In this document: positions 1-7,507 of the stretch, one piece after another | Numbering within the stretch: the stretch's first letter is position 1 | How the letters are laid out: every line of letters starts with the position of its first letter | NCBI RefSeq assembly: GCF_002929845.1 | Contig: NZ_PJJS01000054.1 | Coordinates: 82,392 to 146,391, forward strand | From: Cryobacterium sp. M96 | GTDB taxonomy: Bacteria > Actinomycetota > Actinomycetes > Actinomycetales > Microbacteriaceae | Direction: 5' to 3' | DNA: 64,000 nucleotides | Translations under genes and position numbers: made by a program | The notes under the pieces: generated by a model | What the model saw: the letters and a program-made list of their open reading frames with translations, nothing else | Told to the model about the DNA's origin: nothing | Database searches by the model: none

Positions 1-491
1 GTCCCGACGGGGATGGTGGCCACCGACTGCATCGTCGAGGCATTGACTGCCGTCACGGTGTCGTCAGCGTTATTGGTTGTGTAACTCGTCGTGAGATCCG
101 GAGTGACGACAACGTGAGCAGGCATGGCGCCGGTGGCGACCATTCCCGTCACAGCCAACGTAAATGCGTCGAGCTTGATCGCCATAGACGTGGATCCACT
201 GACGGCCCACACGGACTCCCCATCGGCTGTCGCCTGCACATTGTGTGGGCTCTTAAGACCGGTCAGGGTGGTTGCGACCTTGTTCGAGGCCGCGTCGATC
301 GCACTCAGGCTGGCGCCATCTTCGTTGGCGACCCAGACCGTTCCGGTCACGAGTCCCTCATGCATGGCTACCCGGGCCTCCGGGTCATCGGTTGTGGTCA
401 TCAGAATTGCCGTCGCGGCCGCCACGATGACCAGGGGGATCGCGCCTATGGCCACTGCACGTCTTCTGTTCATTGCATTCCCGTCACTCAT
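1..491 (-). CDS. YncE-like beta-propeller protein, cut by the left edge
   Basis: The reverse strand reads open from an ATG at 491 to the window edge, giving the first 163 residues of a larger protein. A short basic N-terminus and one hydrophobic segment (about residues 10-28) look like a signal anchor or signal peptide. After it come repeats of the kind WVANEDGASLSAIDAASNKV and VSAINASTM-like strands, which are typical of the 40-residue blades of YncE/SMP-30-type beta-propellers. A second in-frame ATG lies at 473. A purine-rich AAGAGA sits about 8 bases upstream of 491 and supports the first ATG. The protein is probably exported and repeats of this family often bind surface or envelope partners, but no specific function can be given. 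The rest of the gene lies outside the window. Confidence 0.7.
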   Translation of the reverse strand, partial: MSDGNAMNRRRAVAIGAIPLVIVAAATAILMTTTDDPEARVAMHEGLVTGTVWVANEDGASLSAIDAASNKVATTLTGLKSPHNVQATADGESVWAVSGSTSMAIKLDAFTLAVTGMVATGAMPAHVVVTPDLTTSYTTNNADDTVTAVNASTMQSVATIPVG

Positions 492-541
492 GCCGTTGTC
501 TCTTCGGACGGACCCTCAGCGAGACCATGATTTGTCGAATT

Positions 542-560
542 GTATTATTTACGATAATAC
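542..560. promoter_or_regulatory. AT-rich inverted repeat upstream of the propeller gene
   Basis: A perfect 7-base inverted repeat, GTATTAT then TTACG then ATAATAC, lies in an unusually AT-rich stretch 51 bases upstream of the propeller gene start. Its size and position fit a binding site for a dimeric regulator. No regulator can be named. Confidence 0.35.
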
Positions 561-680
561 TGCTTTCTATACAGGCATAAGAAAAACGTGCCTGCGCATC
601 GGCTGCTGATGCGGTCGCGGCGACCGGCGGTCAGAGCACATGCTCTCCGATGCCGCTGGTCCCGCAGCCCATTGCACGGT

Positions 681-828
681 TCAATGTGTTCGACGCGAGG
701 TCTTCAGGTAGCTGCAGATCTCGTCAGGATCGCATCCTGTCCGGCGGAGGAAGCAAGCCTCGATCCTCGACATAGCGCAGCGTTTTCGCCGTCATCCCGG
801 CCACATCAGCCGTTCCTCCTATGCGCAC
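681..828 (-). pseudogene. merR: merR-family regulator remnant
   Basis: From a GTG at 828 (CAGGAG six bases upstream) the reverse strand encodes a short MerR-type winged-helix N-terminus containing GMTAKTLRYVEDRGLLPPP, then a TGA stop at 724-726. A different frame just after it reads DPDEICSYL before a stop at 681-683. That resembles the Cys-containing C-terminal end of heavy-metal MerR proteins. An intact MerR is about 130-145 residues, so roughly the middle two thirds, including the dimerisation helix, is gone. It is divergent from the merA remnant, as is usual for mer loci. This is a dead gene left by an internal deletion. The N-terminal identification is firm and the C-terminal one is tentative. 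Confidence 0.6.
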
Positions 829-864
829 CCTGTGCTCCTGCCATGACCGGACTCGTGGTCCGGC

Positions 865-890
865 TTGACCTTCCAGCCGTGAGGAAGGTC
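865..890 (+). promoter_or_regulatory. MerR-type operator dyad with embedded -35
   Basis: Between the divergent merR and merA remnants is a perfect 8-base inverted repeat, GACCTTCC (867-874) and GGAAGGTC (883-890), with an 8-base spacer. A TTGACC -35-like hexamer (865-870) overlaps the left arm. MerR regulators bind such dyads inside long-spacer promoters. No clear -10 follows at the expected 19-20 bases, so the promoter itself may have decayed. Confidence 0.5.
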
Positions 891-963
891 GAGACTTGAG
901 GTCCGTGCACACCGCACTGCGCGGCGGCAGCGCGATTGCCGATTGAAAGCACTTGGAGGATTC

Positions 964-1816
964 ATGTGTAAAAACACGCCGACCGACTTTGACTTGGCGA
1001 TCATCGGTTCCGGTGGTGCAGCATTCGCGGCCGCGATCCTGGCGACCAGGCTTGACAAGCAAGTGGTAGTGGTCGAGCGTGCAACTATCGGAGGCACCTG
1101 CGTCAATACGGGATGTATGCCGTCTAAGGCCTTGTTGGCGGCCGTCGAAGCTCGCCATGTTGCCTTGAATGCGAGGCGAATCCCCGGCATCGCAGCCTCT
1201 GCGGAGCCGGTGGATATGAAGAAGCTAATCGAGGGCAAGCGCACTCTGGTCAACACGATGCGGGCCAGCAATTAGGGGGACTTGATCGCCGAATACGATT
1301 GGGCCTTCCGTCACGGCGACGCAACGTTCACGGGAACTACGGAGGAGCCGCTACTGGAGATCACCTCGGACGACGGCAGCGTGGAAACCATGCGTTCGGA
1401 CCAGTACCTTGTGGCCACCGGCTCCGCCCCGTGGGCACCACCCATTGCGGGGTTGTCCGAGGTGGGCTAGCTGACCTCGGCGAACGCATGGAGCTAGACG
1501 AAGTGCCCGAGTCATCGCTGGTCCGGGGGGCTACGTGGCCCTCGAACAAGCACAACTGTTCTCCCCGCTCGGCTGCGAGATGACCGTCCGGGTGCGCTCC
1601 CGGCTGGTGTCGCAGGAAGAATCCGAGGGCACCCGCGACGTGATCGCCGAGGTGACAAGCGCCACCGGCAAGGAGACAATCCGGACCAGCAAGCTCCTCG
1701 TGGCCACCGTACGTAGACCCGCCACCGCGGACCTGCACCTCGACAAGGTCGGCGTCACAGTCGGGACACGAGGGCAGATCGAAGTCTCAGGCATGTTGAC
1801 TCACACGAAGCCGTAG
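964..1816 (+). pseudogene. merA: mercuric reductase (MerA) pseudogene
   Basis: The reading begins at an ATG (964) with a good GGAGG site. It has a dinucleotide-binding motif GSGGAAFAAAI and the redox-active pair GTCVNTGCMPSK, the MerA/lipoamide-dehydrogenase hallmark. The frame is then broken by an in-frame TAG at 1273, another TAG at 1468, and at least two frameshifts between 1470 and 1535. Recognisable MerA pieces continue in shifted frames (MELDEVPESSLV, then GGYVALEQAQLFSPLG, then LLVATVRRPATADLHLD), with a deletion near 1580. The sequence stops at 1816, so the C-terminal dimerisation domain and the Cys pair that hands Hg(II) to the active site are missing. An intact enzyme reduces Hg(II) to Hg(0) with NADPH. 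This copy cannot be functional. Confidence 0.85.
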
Positions 1817-1820
1817 TCCT

Positions 1821-3055
1821 TCACCTATTGGCCTTCTGAAGCTGTGTTGACGCCGATGTCCACGACCGGACCGCCGCGAGCCCGGCGAGTACGGCGAGTA
1901 CGGCGATAGCGGCCAGGACGAGGGCAGTCGGGGCAAGTCCGAGCGTTGCCCCGAGGATCCCGGCCAGCGGGTAGGTGATGATGAAGCAGGCGTGGGAGAG
2001 CGAAAACTGGACGGCGAAGACCGCTCGCCGGTTGGTGTCGTCGGAGTAGCGGCGGAGGAGCCGGACCGACGGCGTGAGGATCAGTGCGGTCGCGGCGCCG
2101 AGAACGAACCAGACCGTGAGCACGCCGGGCCAGGCCGGCGCGGAGTCCTGAGCCGGGACCAGCAGCGCTACGGCGACGGGCCCGCTCGGGAGGATGGCGC
2201 ATCCGGTCAGCATCACGCGTCGATCCGGATAGCGATCCAGCACCCGCGGCAGGTTGAGGGCGACGAGCATGGAGCCGAGTCCGTAGCAAGCGAGGGTGAT
2301 CGCGAAATCGACCTGGGTTCGTTCGAGGCTGTTCTGCACGAGTATGACGGTGTTGACGATCACCATCGCGGTAGACGCGGCGACGACGAGGTTCATCGCG
2401 AGCAGTGCACAAAGCGGCGGGGTGCGCCAGAACACGCGCACGCCTCGAGTGAGCCGGTCGACGAACGGTGCGGCTGCGGTGGATCTCATCGTCGGGAGGG
2501 TGGTGGAGAGCACGAGTGTGGCCGAGCCGACGAAGCCGAGCGCTGTTCCCACGAACAGGGAATGGTAGCTGATCACGGTCAGGAGCGCGGCCGCCAGGAT
2601 GGGACTGAGCAGGGATTCCAGGTCGTAGGCCAGACGGGACAGCGACAACGCCCGCGTGTATTCGCTTTCCTTAGGAAGAACATCCGGGATCAGCGCCTGG
2701 AACGCGGGCGTGAAGGTCGCGGAAGCGGCCTGCAGCACAAAAATGAGAATGTAGATCTGCCAGGCCTCGGTGACGAACGGGAGCGAGATCGCGACCCCGG
2801 CCCGGAGAACATCTGAGGACACCAGCAGCACCTTGCGGGGGACGTGGCTGGTGAGCGCGGACACGACCGGGGCGACGCCCACATAGGCGAGCATCTTGAT
2901 CGTCAAGGCGCTGCCCAGGACGATGCCGGCATCCCCGCCGGCCAGATCGAAGGCGAGCACCCCAGTGCGACGGTGAGCAGGCCGGTGCCAATCAGCGCCA
3001 CAACCTGGGCGCTGAACAGTTTTCGGTAGGCGGTGTTCCGCAACACGTCACGCAT
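1821..3055 (-). pseudogene. MFS efflux transporter, one frameshift
   Basis: The gene starts at ATG 3055 (MRDVLRNTAYRKLFSAQ) and overlaps the upstream ArsR gene by 8 bases, so the two were translationally coupled. It encodes a 12-helix major facilitator of the type often paired with ArsR metal sensors. The first 32 residues are in one frame and the remaining 379 in another. The join lies at a run of four C (plus strand, 2960-2963). Adding one G on the coding strand would restore ALGVLAFDLAGGDAG and a 411-residue protein of normal family length. The remainder is open. The export substrate is unknown. This is either a one-base inactivating deletion or a homopolymer sequencing error. Confidence 0.75.
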
Positions 3056-3433
3056 GCGCGTCCACCTCAAGGTCTGTGCTGGCGGTGTCGTGCGGGTGCC
3101 GGTGGTGGGCCGGAACGCCATCGAGGGCGTGTTCGGCCTGAAAGATGGCGTCGGGGACAAGCTGGCGGGCGTGCTCGTTTGCGAGGCGATAGAACACCCG
3201 GGTTCCTTCGCGCCGGGTAGTCACGATGCGGGCGAGGCGCAGCTTCGCCAAATGCTGCGATACGGCGGCCTGGGACTTGTTGACGATTTTCGCCAGTTGG
3301 TTCACCGACAGTTCGAGTCCCGCAACGCGAGTATGACCCGGATGCGCGTGGCGTCGGCGAGCATCGCGAAGACCTCCACGGCCAACTCGACATACTCACT
3401 TTCTGGGCCGAGTGTGCAACCATCCTCATGCAT
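3048..3433 (-). pseudogene. ArsR/SmtB-family metal sensor, one frameshift
   Basis: Translation from ATG 3433 gives MHEDGCTLGPESEYVEL followed by an ArsR helix region (VFAMLADATRIRVILALRD). The frame is lost near 3313-3319 and continues one frame over as ELSVNQLAKIVNKSQAAVSQHLAKLRLARIV, the DNA-recognition helices, then VFYRLANEHARQLV. Restoring one base gives a normal 128-residue ArsR protein. An N-terminal Cys and His could be part of a metal site. It would repress its own gene and the coupled MFS gene. A palindrome sits just upstream (3443-3455). As read, the protein stops after about 40 residues. Confidence 0.75.
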
Positions 3434-3442
3434 TCATGCGCA

Positions 3443-3455
3443 GTGTGTTACACAC
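3443..3455. promoter_or_regulatory. palindrome upstream of the arsR-like gene
   Basis: GTGTG-TTA-CACAC, a perfect 5-base dyad 10 bases upstream of the ATG at 3433. The position suits autoregulation by the ArsR-type protein. Assignment is by position only. Confidence 0.4.
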
Positions 3456-3827
3456 GGGCGAGCACGTTGCGGTGGCTGATACGGCCAGGCTACGAGTGTC
3501 CACCTGTCGAGCCGGTCGATGAAGTTTCTGGCGTCTCCGCTGAATCGTTGGGCCGTGCCTGCGTGGAGGGTCCTGACATGCCCAGCGCCGAAGGGATGGT
3601 GTACACGGTCAGCGCTGCATTGACCAGACCGGTGATCGCGGTAATGGTCTACGGGACCAGACGCGCGTTGATCGCCGCGTCGGTCGCGGCCCGCACGGCC
3701 ACCCAGCCGATATGCGCGGACCTGAATCCTCGTGCCGTCCCGGCGGACGCGCGGGGGTTGTAGAGAAGCCGGATGCTGATCAAACCCAGGTCGGGGGCCA
3801 CCCCGCGCGAGAGCGTGGCTTCGGCGT
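3456..3827. other. gap with no recognisable gene
   Basis: About 370 bases between the ArsR/MFS pair and the metal ATPase gene. Reverse-strand readings include hydrophobic stretches such as TITAITGLVNAALTVYTIPS, interrupted by stops, so this may be the remains of a membrane protein gene. No family could be recognised and no start or terminator stands out. Confidence 0.4.
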
Positions 3828-5780
3828 TCACGCTGCCGCTTCCAGTGCTGGGACGGACTGCGCGGCTCCCAGCGCGGTTGTGCGGCTCAGCCGGCCCGCC
3901 CGGACGCCGTTGGCGATCACGACGATTTCGGCCAGTTCGTGGATCAGGACCACGGCGGCCAGGCCGAGCGTGCCGAATAGTGCCAGGGGAATGAGCACGG
4001 CGATCAGCAGCAGGGACAGGCCCACGTTCTGGAGCATGATGCTCCGGGTTCTCCGCGCGTGGTCGAGCACCTGAGGTAGGTGGTTCAGATCTTCGCCCAT
4101 CAGGGCGATGTCGGCTGTTTCGATGGCGACGTCGGAGCCCATGGCGCCCATGGCGATGCCGGTGTCGGCGGTTGCGAGGGCCGGCGCGTCGTTGACGCCG
4201 TCGCCGACCATGGCTGTGGGCTGGCGGGCTTTGAGGGTGCGGATGATTTCCGCTTTGTCCTCGGGGCGGAGGTCGGCGTGGACTTTGGTGATGCCCGCAG
4301 CCTTCCCCAAGGCGGTGGCGGTGACCAGGTTGTCGCCGGTGAGCATGACCGTGGTGTATCCGGATGCGCTCAGCCGGTCTATGACCTGCCGGGTTTCGGG
4401 ACGCAGCTCGTCACGGACTGCGATGGCGCCGATGACCTGCCCATTGTCCTCGATGAGGACAGCGGTGGCGCCGGCCTGTTGCATCCGCTGGACGTCGGCG
4501 GCCAGGGGGCCGGCATCGATCCACCCCGGCCGACCGAGACGTACACGTCGCCCGTCCACCCGGCCCTCCAGGCCGGCGCCGGGGACGGTATCCACGTCGG
4601 TGACAAACGCCCGGTCCGGAGCCGCGGCGAGAATAGCGTGGGCGAGGGGGTGTTCGCTGCGGGATTCCAGACCGGCCGCGAGGAAGAGGACATCGTCTTT
4701 GGAAGCGGATCCGGTGGTGGCGACATCGGTCACGGCGGGTTTGTTGCGGGTGAGGGTTCCGGTCTTGTCCAATGCGATAGTGCGGATCCGGCCGAGGGTT
4801 TCCAGGGCACCCCCGCCCTTGATGAGAACGCCCATGCGGCTGGCGGCGCCGACGGAGGCGACCACGGTGACCGGGACAGAGATGGCCAAGGCGCAGGGCG
4901 AGGCGGCGACCAGAACGACGAGCGCACGTTCGAACCACAGCAGTGGTTCGCCGACGATGAAGCCGAAGATGATGATCAGGACTGCAACGATCAGGATGCC
5001 CGGAACCAGCTTGCTGGCGATCGAGTCGGCCAGCCGCTGACCGGGCCCCTTGCGGGACTGCTCGGCCTCCACGATCTGAACGACCCTGGCCACCGAGTTG
5101 TTCTCAGCGGTGCTGGTGACCTCAACTTCGAGCGGGCCTGTGCCGTTGATGGACCCGGCATAGACCTCGGTTCCCGGTCCCGCCTCGACGGGGACGGACT
5201 CTCCGGTGAGCGCAGAGGTGTCCAAGGACGTGCGGCCGATGATGATCCTGCCGTCGGTGGCTAGACGTTCCCCGGGCCGGACGACCATGCGGTCGCCGGG
5301 GGCGAGTGCTGACAGGGCGACGGTGACCTCGGCGCCGTCGCGCAGGACGATCGCCTCAACCGGGACCAGGTCCAGCAGTGCGCGCAGACCGCGGCGGGTT
5401 TTCGCCAGGGAGTATTCCTCAAGCCCTTCCGAGATCGCGTAGAGGAATGCCAGCATGGCTGCTTCCTCGAACTGCCCGAGCGCGACCGCGCCGGCGGCGG
5501 CGATCGTCATCAGTGTACTGACCCCGATTTTGCCTTTGAGAAGTCGTCGGAGGGTGGACGGAACAAATGTCCAGGCGGCAATCAGAAGCACCATGATTTC
5601 CAGCGGTAGCAGCAGCCCCTGGGGGCCGCCGGTCAGCGAGACGATCCACGCGGCAAGGAGAAGTGCACCGGAGGCTGCCGCCGCCCGGATCTCGCTCACC
5701 TGCCAGAAACTGGCGGTCTCCTCCTCTTCGGATGCCTTGGTCCCGTTTTTCTCGTCGCTGCAACCGCAGGCAGCACTCAT
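3828..5780 (-). CDS. cadA: heavy-metal translocating P1B-type ATPase (Cd/Zn/Pb/Co type)
   Basis: The 650-residue protein starts at ATG 5780, which overlaps the stop of the upstream CmtR-like gene as ATGA. It exports divalent soft metals across the membrane using ATP. Visible parts are a Cys-containing N-terminus (ACGCSDE) without a full metal-binding domain, paired helices at about 35-100, the actuator loop TGES near 192, the ion-channel motif SPCALAIS near 294 (SPC rather than CPC), phosphorylation site DKTGTLT near 338, nucleotide loop SEHPLA near 376, GDGVNDAPAL near 535, and a last-helix HELAEIVV motif. SPC is typical of P1B-4 pumps, but those normally carry HEGG/HEGS in that helix, so the exact metal is uncertain. 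The paired CmtR-type sensor points to Cd(II)/Pb(II). The reading frame is intact, unlike the neighbouring metal genes. Confidence 0.88.
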   Translation of the reverse strand: MSAACGCSDEKNGTKASEEEETASFWQVSEIRAAAASGALLLAAWIVSLTGGPQGLLLPLEIMVLLIAAWTFVPSTLRRLLKGKIGVSTLMTIAAAGAVALGQFEEAAMLAFLYAISEGLEEYSLAKTRRGLRALLDLVPVEAIVLRDGAEVTVALSALAPGDRMVVRPGERLATDGRIIIGRTSLDTSALTGESVPVEAGPGTEVYAGSINGTGPLEVEVTSTAENNSVARVVQIVEAEQSRKGPGQRLADSIASKLVPGILIVAVLIIIFGFIVGEPLLWFERALVVLVAASPCALAISVPVTVVASVGAASRMGVLIKGGGALETLGRIRTIALDKTGTLTRNKPAVTDVATTGSASKDDVLFLAAGLESRSEHPLAHAILAAAPDRAFVTDVDTVPGAGLEGRVDGRRVRLGRPGWIDAGPLAADVQRMQQAGATAVLIEDNGQVIGAIAVRDELRPETRQVIDRLSASGYTTVMLTGDNLVTATALGKAAGITKVHADLRPEDKAEIIRTLKARQPTAMVGDGVNDAPALATADTGIAMGAMGSDVAIETADIALMGEDLNHLPQVLDHARRTRSIMLQNVGLSLLLIAVLIPLALFGTLGLAAVVLIHELAEIVVIANGVRAGRLSRTTALGAAQSVPALEAAA

Positions 5781-6163
5781 GGTGTGCGCTTCTTTGTCAG
5801 GGGGACGCCGGTACTGCCGGTGCCGTAGATCGGGCACAGGCTGACCGCGTTGCCGGTTGCGGCGAGTAGAACCTCGGCCTGGGCGAGCATGTCAATCAGC
5901 TCCGGACGAGACAGCGAGTAGTACACGCTGCGGCCCTGCATACGGCCTTCCACCAGGCCGCACTCACGCAGGCACGCGACGTGCGCCGAAACCGTGGACT
6001 GGGCGAGGCCCAGCTCGTCGGTAAGGTCACTGACCCGTACCTCGCCGCCGGCCATTCGCTTCACAATGCTCAACCGGGCTGGGTCACTGAGGGAGTGGAA
6101 CAGCGCCGCCGCAGGATCGCGTTGCTCGCACCCATCGGACAGAACCGAAGATTTGATCGCCAT
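5777..6163 (-). CDS. cmtR: CmtR-like ArsR-family Cd/Pb sensor
   Basis: A 128-residue winged-helix repressor starting at ATG 6163. The recognition region is LTDELGLAQSTVSAHVACLRECGLVEG. The CLRECGL pair and a later Cys in SLCPIYG match the three Cys ligands known for mycobacterial CmtR, which senses Cd(II) and Pb(II) and releases DNA on binding. It overlaps the metal ATPase by 4 bases (ATGA), so sensor and pump are one operon, probably autoregulated. A longer open frame runs upstream to 6229, but it is rich in Arg/Pro and has no family similarity, so the internal ATG is preferred. No clear Shine-Dalgarno precedes it, and the message may be leaderless. Confidence 0.85.
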   Translation of the reverse strand: MAIKSSVLSDGCEQRDPAAALFHSLSDPARLSIVKRMAGGEVRVSDLTDELGLAQSTVSAHVACLRECGLVEGRMQGRSVYYSLSRPELIDMLAQAEVLLAATGNAVSLCPIYGTGSTGVPLTKKRTP

Positions 6164-6264
6164 TAAACGATGATAGCGCTCAAGGTGGATCCTTCTTCGC
6201 TCACCGCCGGGAGTCGGACATCGGCCCATCCGACGCGAGGGTAAGGGCGTTGTGCGTATACACG

Positions 6265-7098
6265 ATGGCGGGACCCGTGCGGTGGATGGAGCGCCGGCGG
6301 ATTGTGGACATCCGTTTTCTGGGCACCGCGATTGCCGTCGACTTCATCGTCGTTCCGGTGGTCGCGTTCGGCCCGTCACGATTCGTTGCCTGCGACCGGG
6401 CACTGCTCCTCGGTGCCCCGCTCGTGCTGCTGACTCCGTGTGTCAACTATATGATTGTGTTCACCGGTCTGGCCGGCGGGGCACGTGAACGACTCCTGGC
6501 GGCCACACCTCTGCTGATGCTTCTACAGATTGTTCTACTTCCCATCTACCTGCTGCTGTTCGCCGGCCCGAACACCGTCTCGATGATCGAGATCGAGCCG
6601 TTCCTCGAGGCGTTCCTCGTCCTGATCGTGATTCCCCTGCTGGCAGCGGTCACGGTTCAATGGGTTGGCCGTCGGCACCGGTTCGGCCGGGCAATCGAAG
6701 CCGTCCTGCAGGTTATTACGGTGCCGCTGATGATGGCCACCCTGGCGGTGGTGATCGGATCCCAGATCGCGGCGGTGGACATGCGGATCGCCTCGCTTCT
6801 GCTGGTGGTGCCGCTGTACATCGCGTTCCCGGTCATCATGGTCGTCGTCGGGTTGTCAGCGAGTCGACTCGCACGCCTGGACGTGCCGGCGACCCGCGCG
6901 CTCGTCTTCAGCGGGTCCACCCGCAATTCCCTGGTGGTGCTCCCTCTGGCGCTTGCGCTAGCGGAGTCCCTGTCCGTGGCCGCACTGGCCGTGGTGACCC
7001 AGACCCTCGTGGAGCTGGTCGTCATGGTGATCCTCGTGCGTCTCGTACCTCGGCTCACCGGCCAGCGTCGAGCCGCCGACAAAATCGCACATCGATGA
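6265..7098 (+). CDS. ACR3/bile-acid-symporter-type arsenite permease, probably 5' truncated
   Basis: About 277 residues with 8-9 hydrophobic helices. It carries the family signatures LLTPCVNYMIVFTGLAGG (with the conserved Pro-Cys of ACR3 arsenite/antimonite pumps) and VFSGSTRNSLVVLPLALAL. Full-length relatives are about 320-330 residues and have an extra N-terminal helix pair. Here the sequence begins within what should be the second helix region (IRFLGTAIAVDFIVVPVV), and the upstream DNA is the divergent cmtR promoter area. The start is therefore uncertain: a TTG at 6250 is the alternative, and neither has a well-placed ribosome site. It may be a remnant joined by deletion. If expressed it would sit in the cytoplasmic membrane. 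Confidence 0.6.
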   Translation: MAGPVRWMERRRIVDIRFLGTAIAVDFIVVPVVAFGPSRFVACDRALLLGAPLVLLTPCVNYMIVFTGLAGGARERLLAATPLLMLLQIVLLPIYLLLFAGPNTVSMIEIEPFLEAFLVLIVIPLLAAVTVQWVGRRHRFGRAIEAVLQVITVPLMMATLAVVIGSQIAAVDMRIASLLLVVPLYIAFPVIMVVVGLSASRLARLDVPATRALVFSGSTRNSLVVLPLALALAESLSVAALAVVTQTLVELVVMVILVRLVPRLTGQRRAADKIAHR

Positions 7099-7507
7099 CG
7101 GATGTGGCGGCGCATCCAGTGCCGCCTTCGGTCTATGAGAGGCTTTTCACTCTGTGTACAACACGCGCGAGGATGTGACCAGAAACGCACCGAAGACCCC
7201 TTGGCGTGACCAGAGTTGGCCCGTATTCGTCCGTGCCAGCGCGTGCACTTGCCACATCAAAACCGCGGAAATCCGCGGCATTTTGCCCCTGTAGCGGGTG
7301 GGCCGCACGGCCGAGACTACTGTCAGTTGTTTGGGTTCGAGTCCAGGCACCTCAGCACTACCGTGAGTTTTTATGAAAACCTGAGATTTGCGTATTTCCA
7401 GTCACACTGTTCGCACCGGGGACACTCAATCGCTGTCGTCGGCATGGTGTCTGTGAACGACGTCAGGGCACTAGGGAAGACTCGTCCCATGACGAGTGGA
7501 GAGTGAC
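7099..7507. other. 409-base gap between the metal island and the oxidoreductase gene
   Basis: No convincing coding sequence. It contains GGTTCGAGTCC at 7334-7344, which resembles a tRNA T-arm, but I could not fold a complete tRNA around it. An inverted repeat lies at 7480-7497 just before the next gene. Confidence 0.4.
7480..7497. promoter_or_regulatory. inverted repeat before the FAD oxidoreductase
   Basis: ACTCGTC-CCAT-GACGAGT is a perfect 7-base dyad with a 4-base centre, ending 10 bases before the ATG at 7508. It could be an RNA hairpin over the ribosome site or a repressor operator. Confidence 0.35.

Noticed and set aside
1992-2816. 274-residue plus-strand frame
   Set aside because: Charged low-complexity shadow of the MFS gene.
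3649-3831. 60-residue reverse-strand ORF before the metal ATPase gene region
   Set aside because: No ribosome site and no recognisable family. It overlaps the 3' end of the ATPase gene.
4080-5264. 394-residue open frame on the plus strand
   Set aside because: It is antisense to the P-type ATPase, has low-complexity Gly/Asp/Val content and no family motifs. Long antisense frames are common in high-GC genes.
7250-7360. A complete tRNA gene around the T-arm-like motif
   Set aside because: No acceptor stem, D-arm and anticodon arm could be fitted together, and the T-stem itself has a mismatch.
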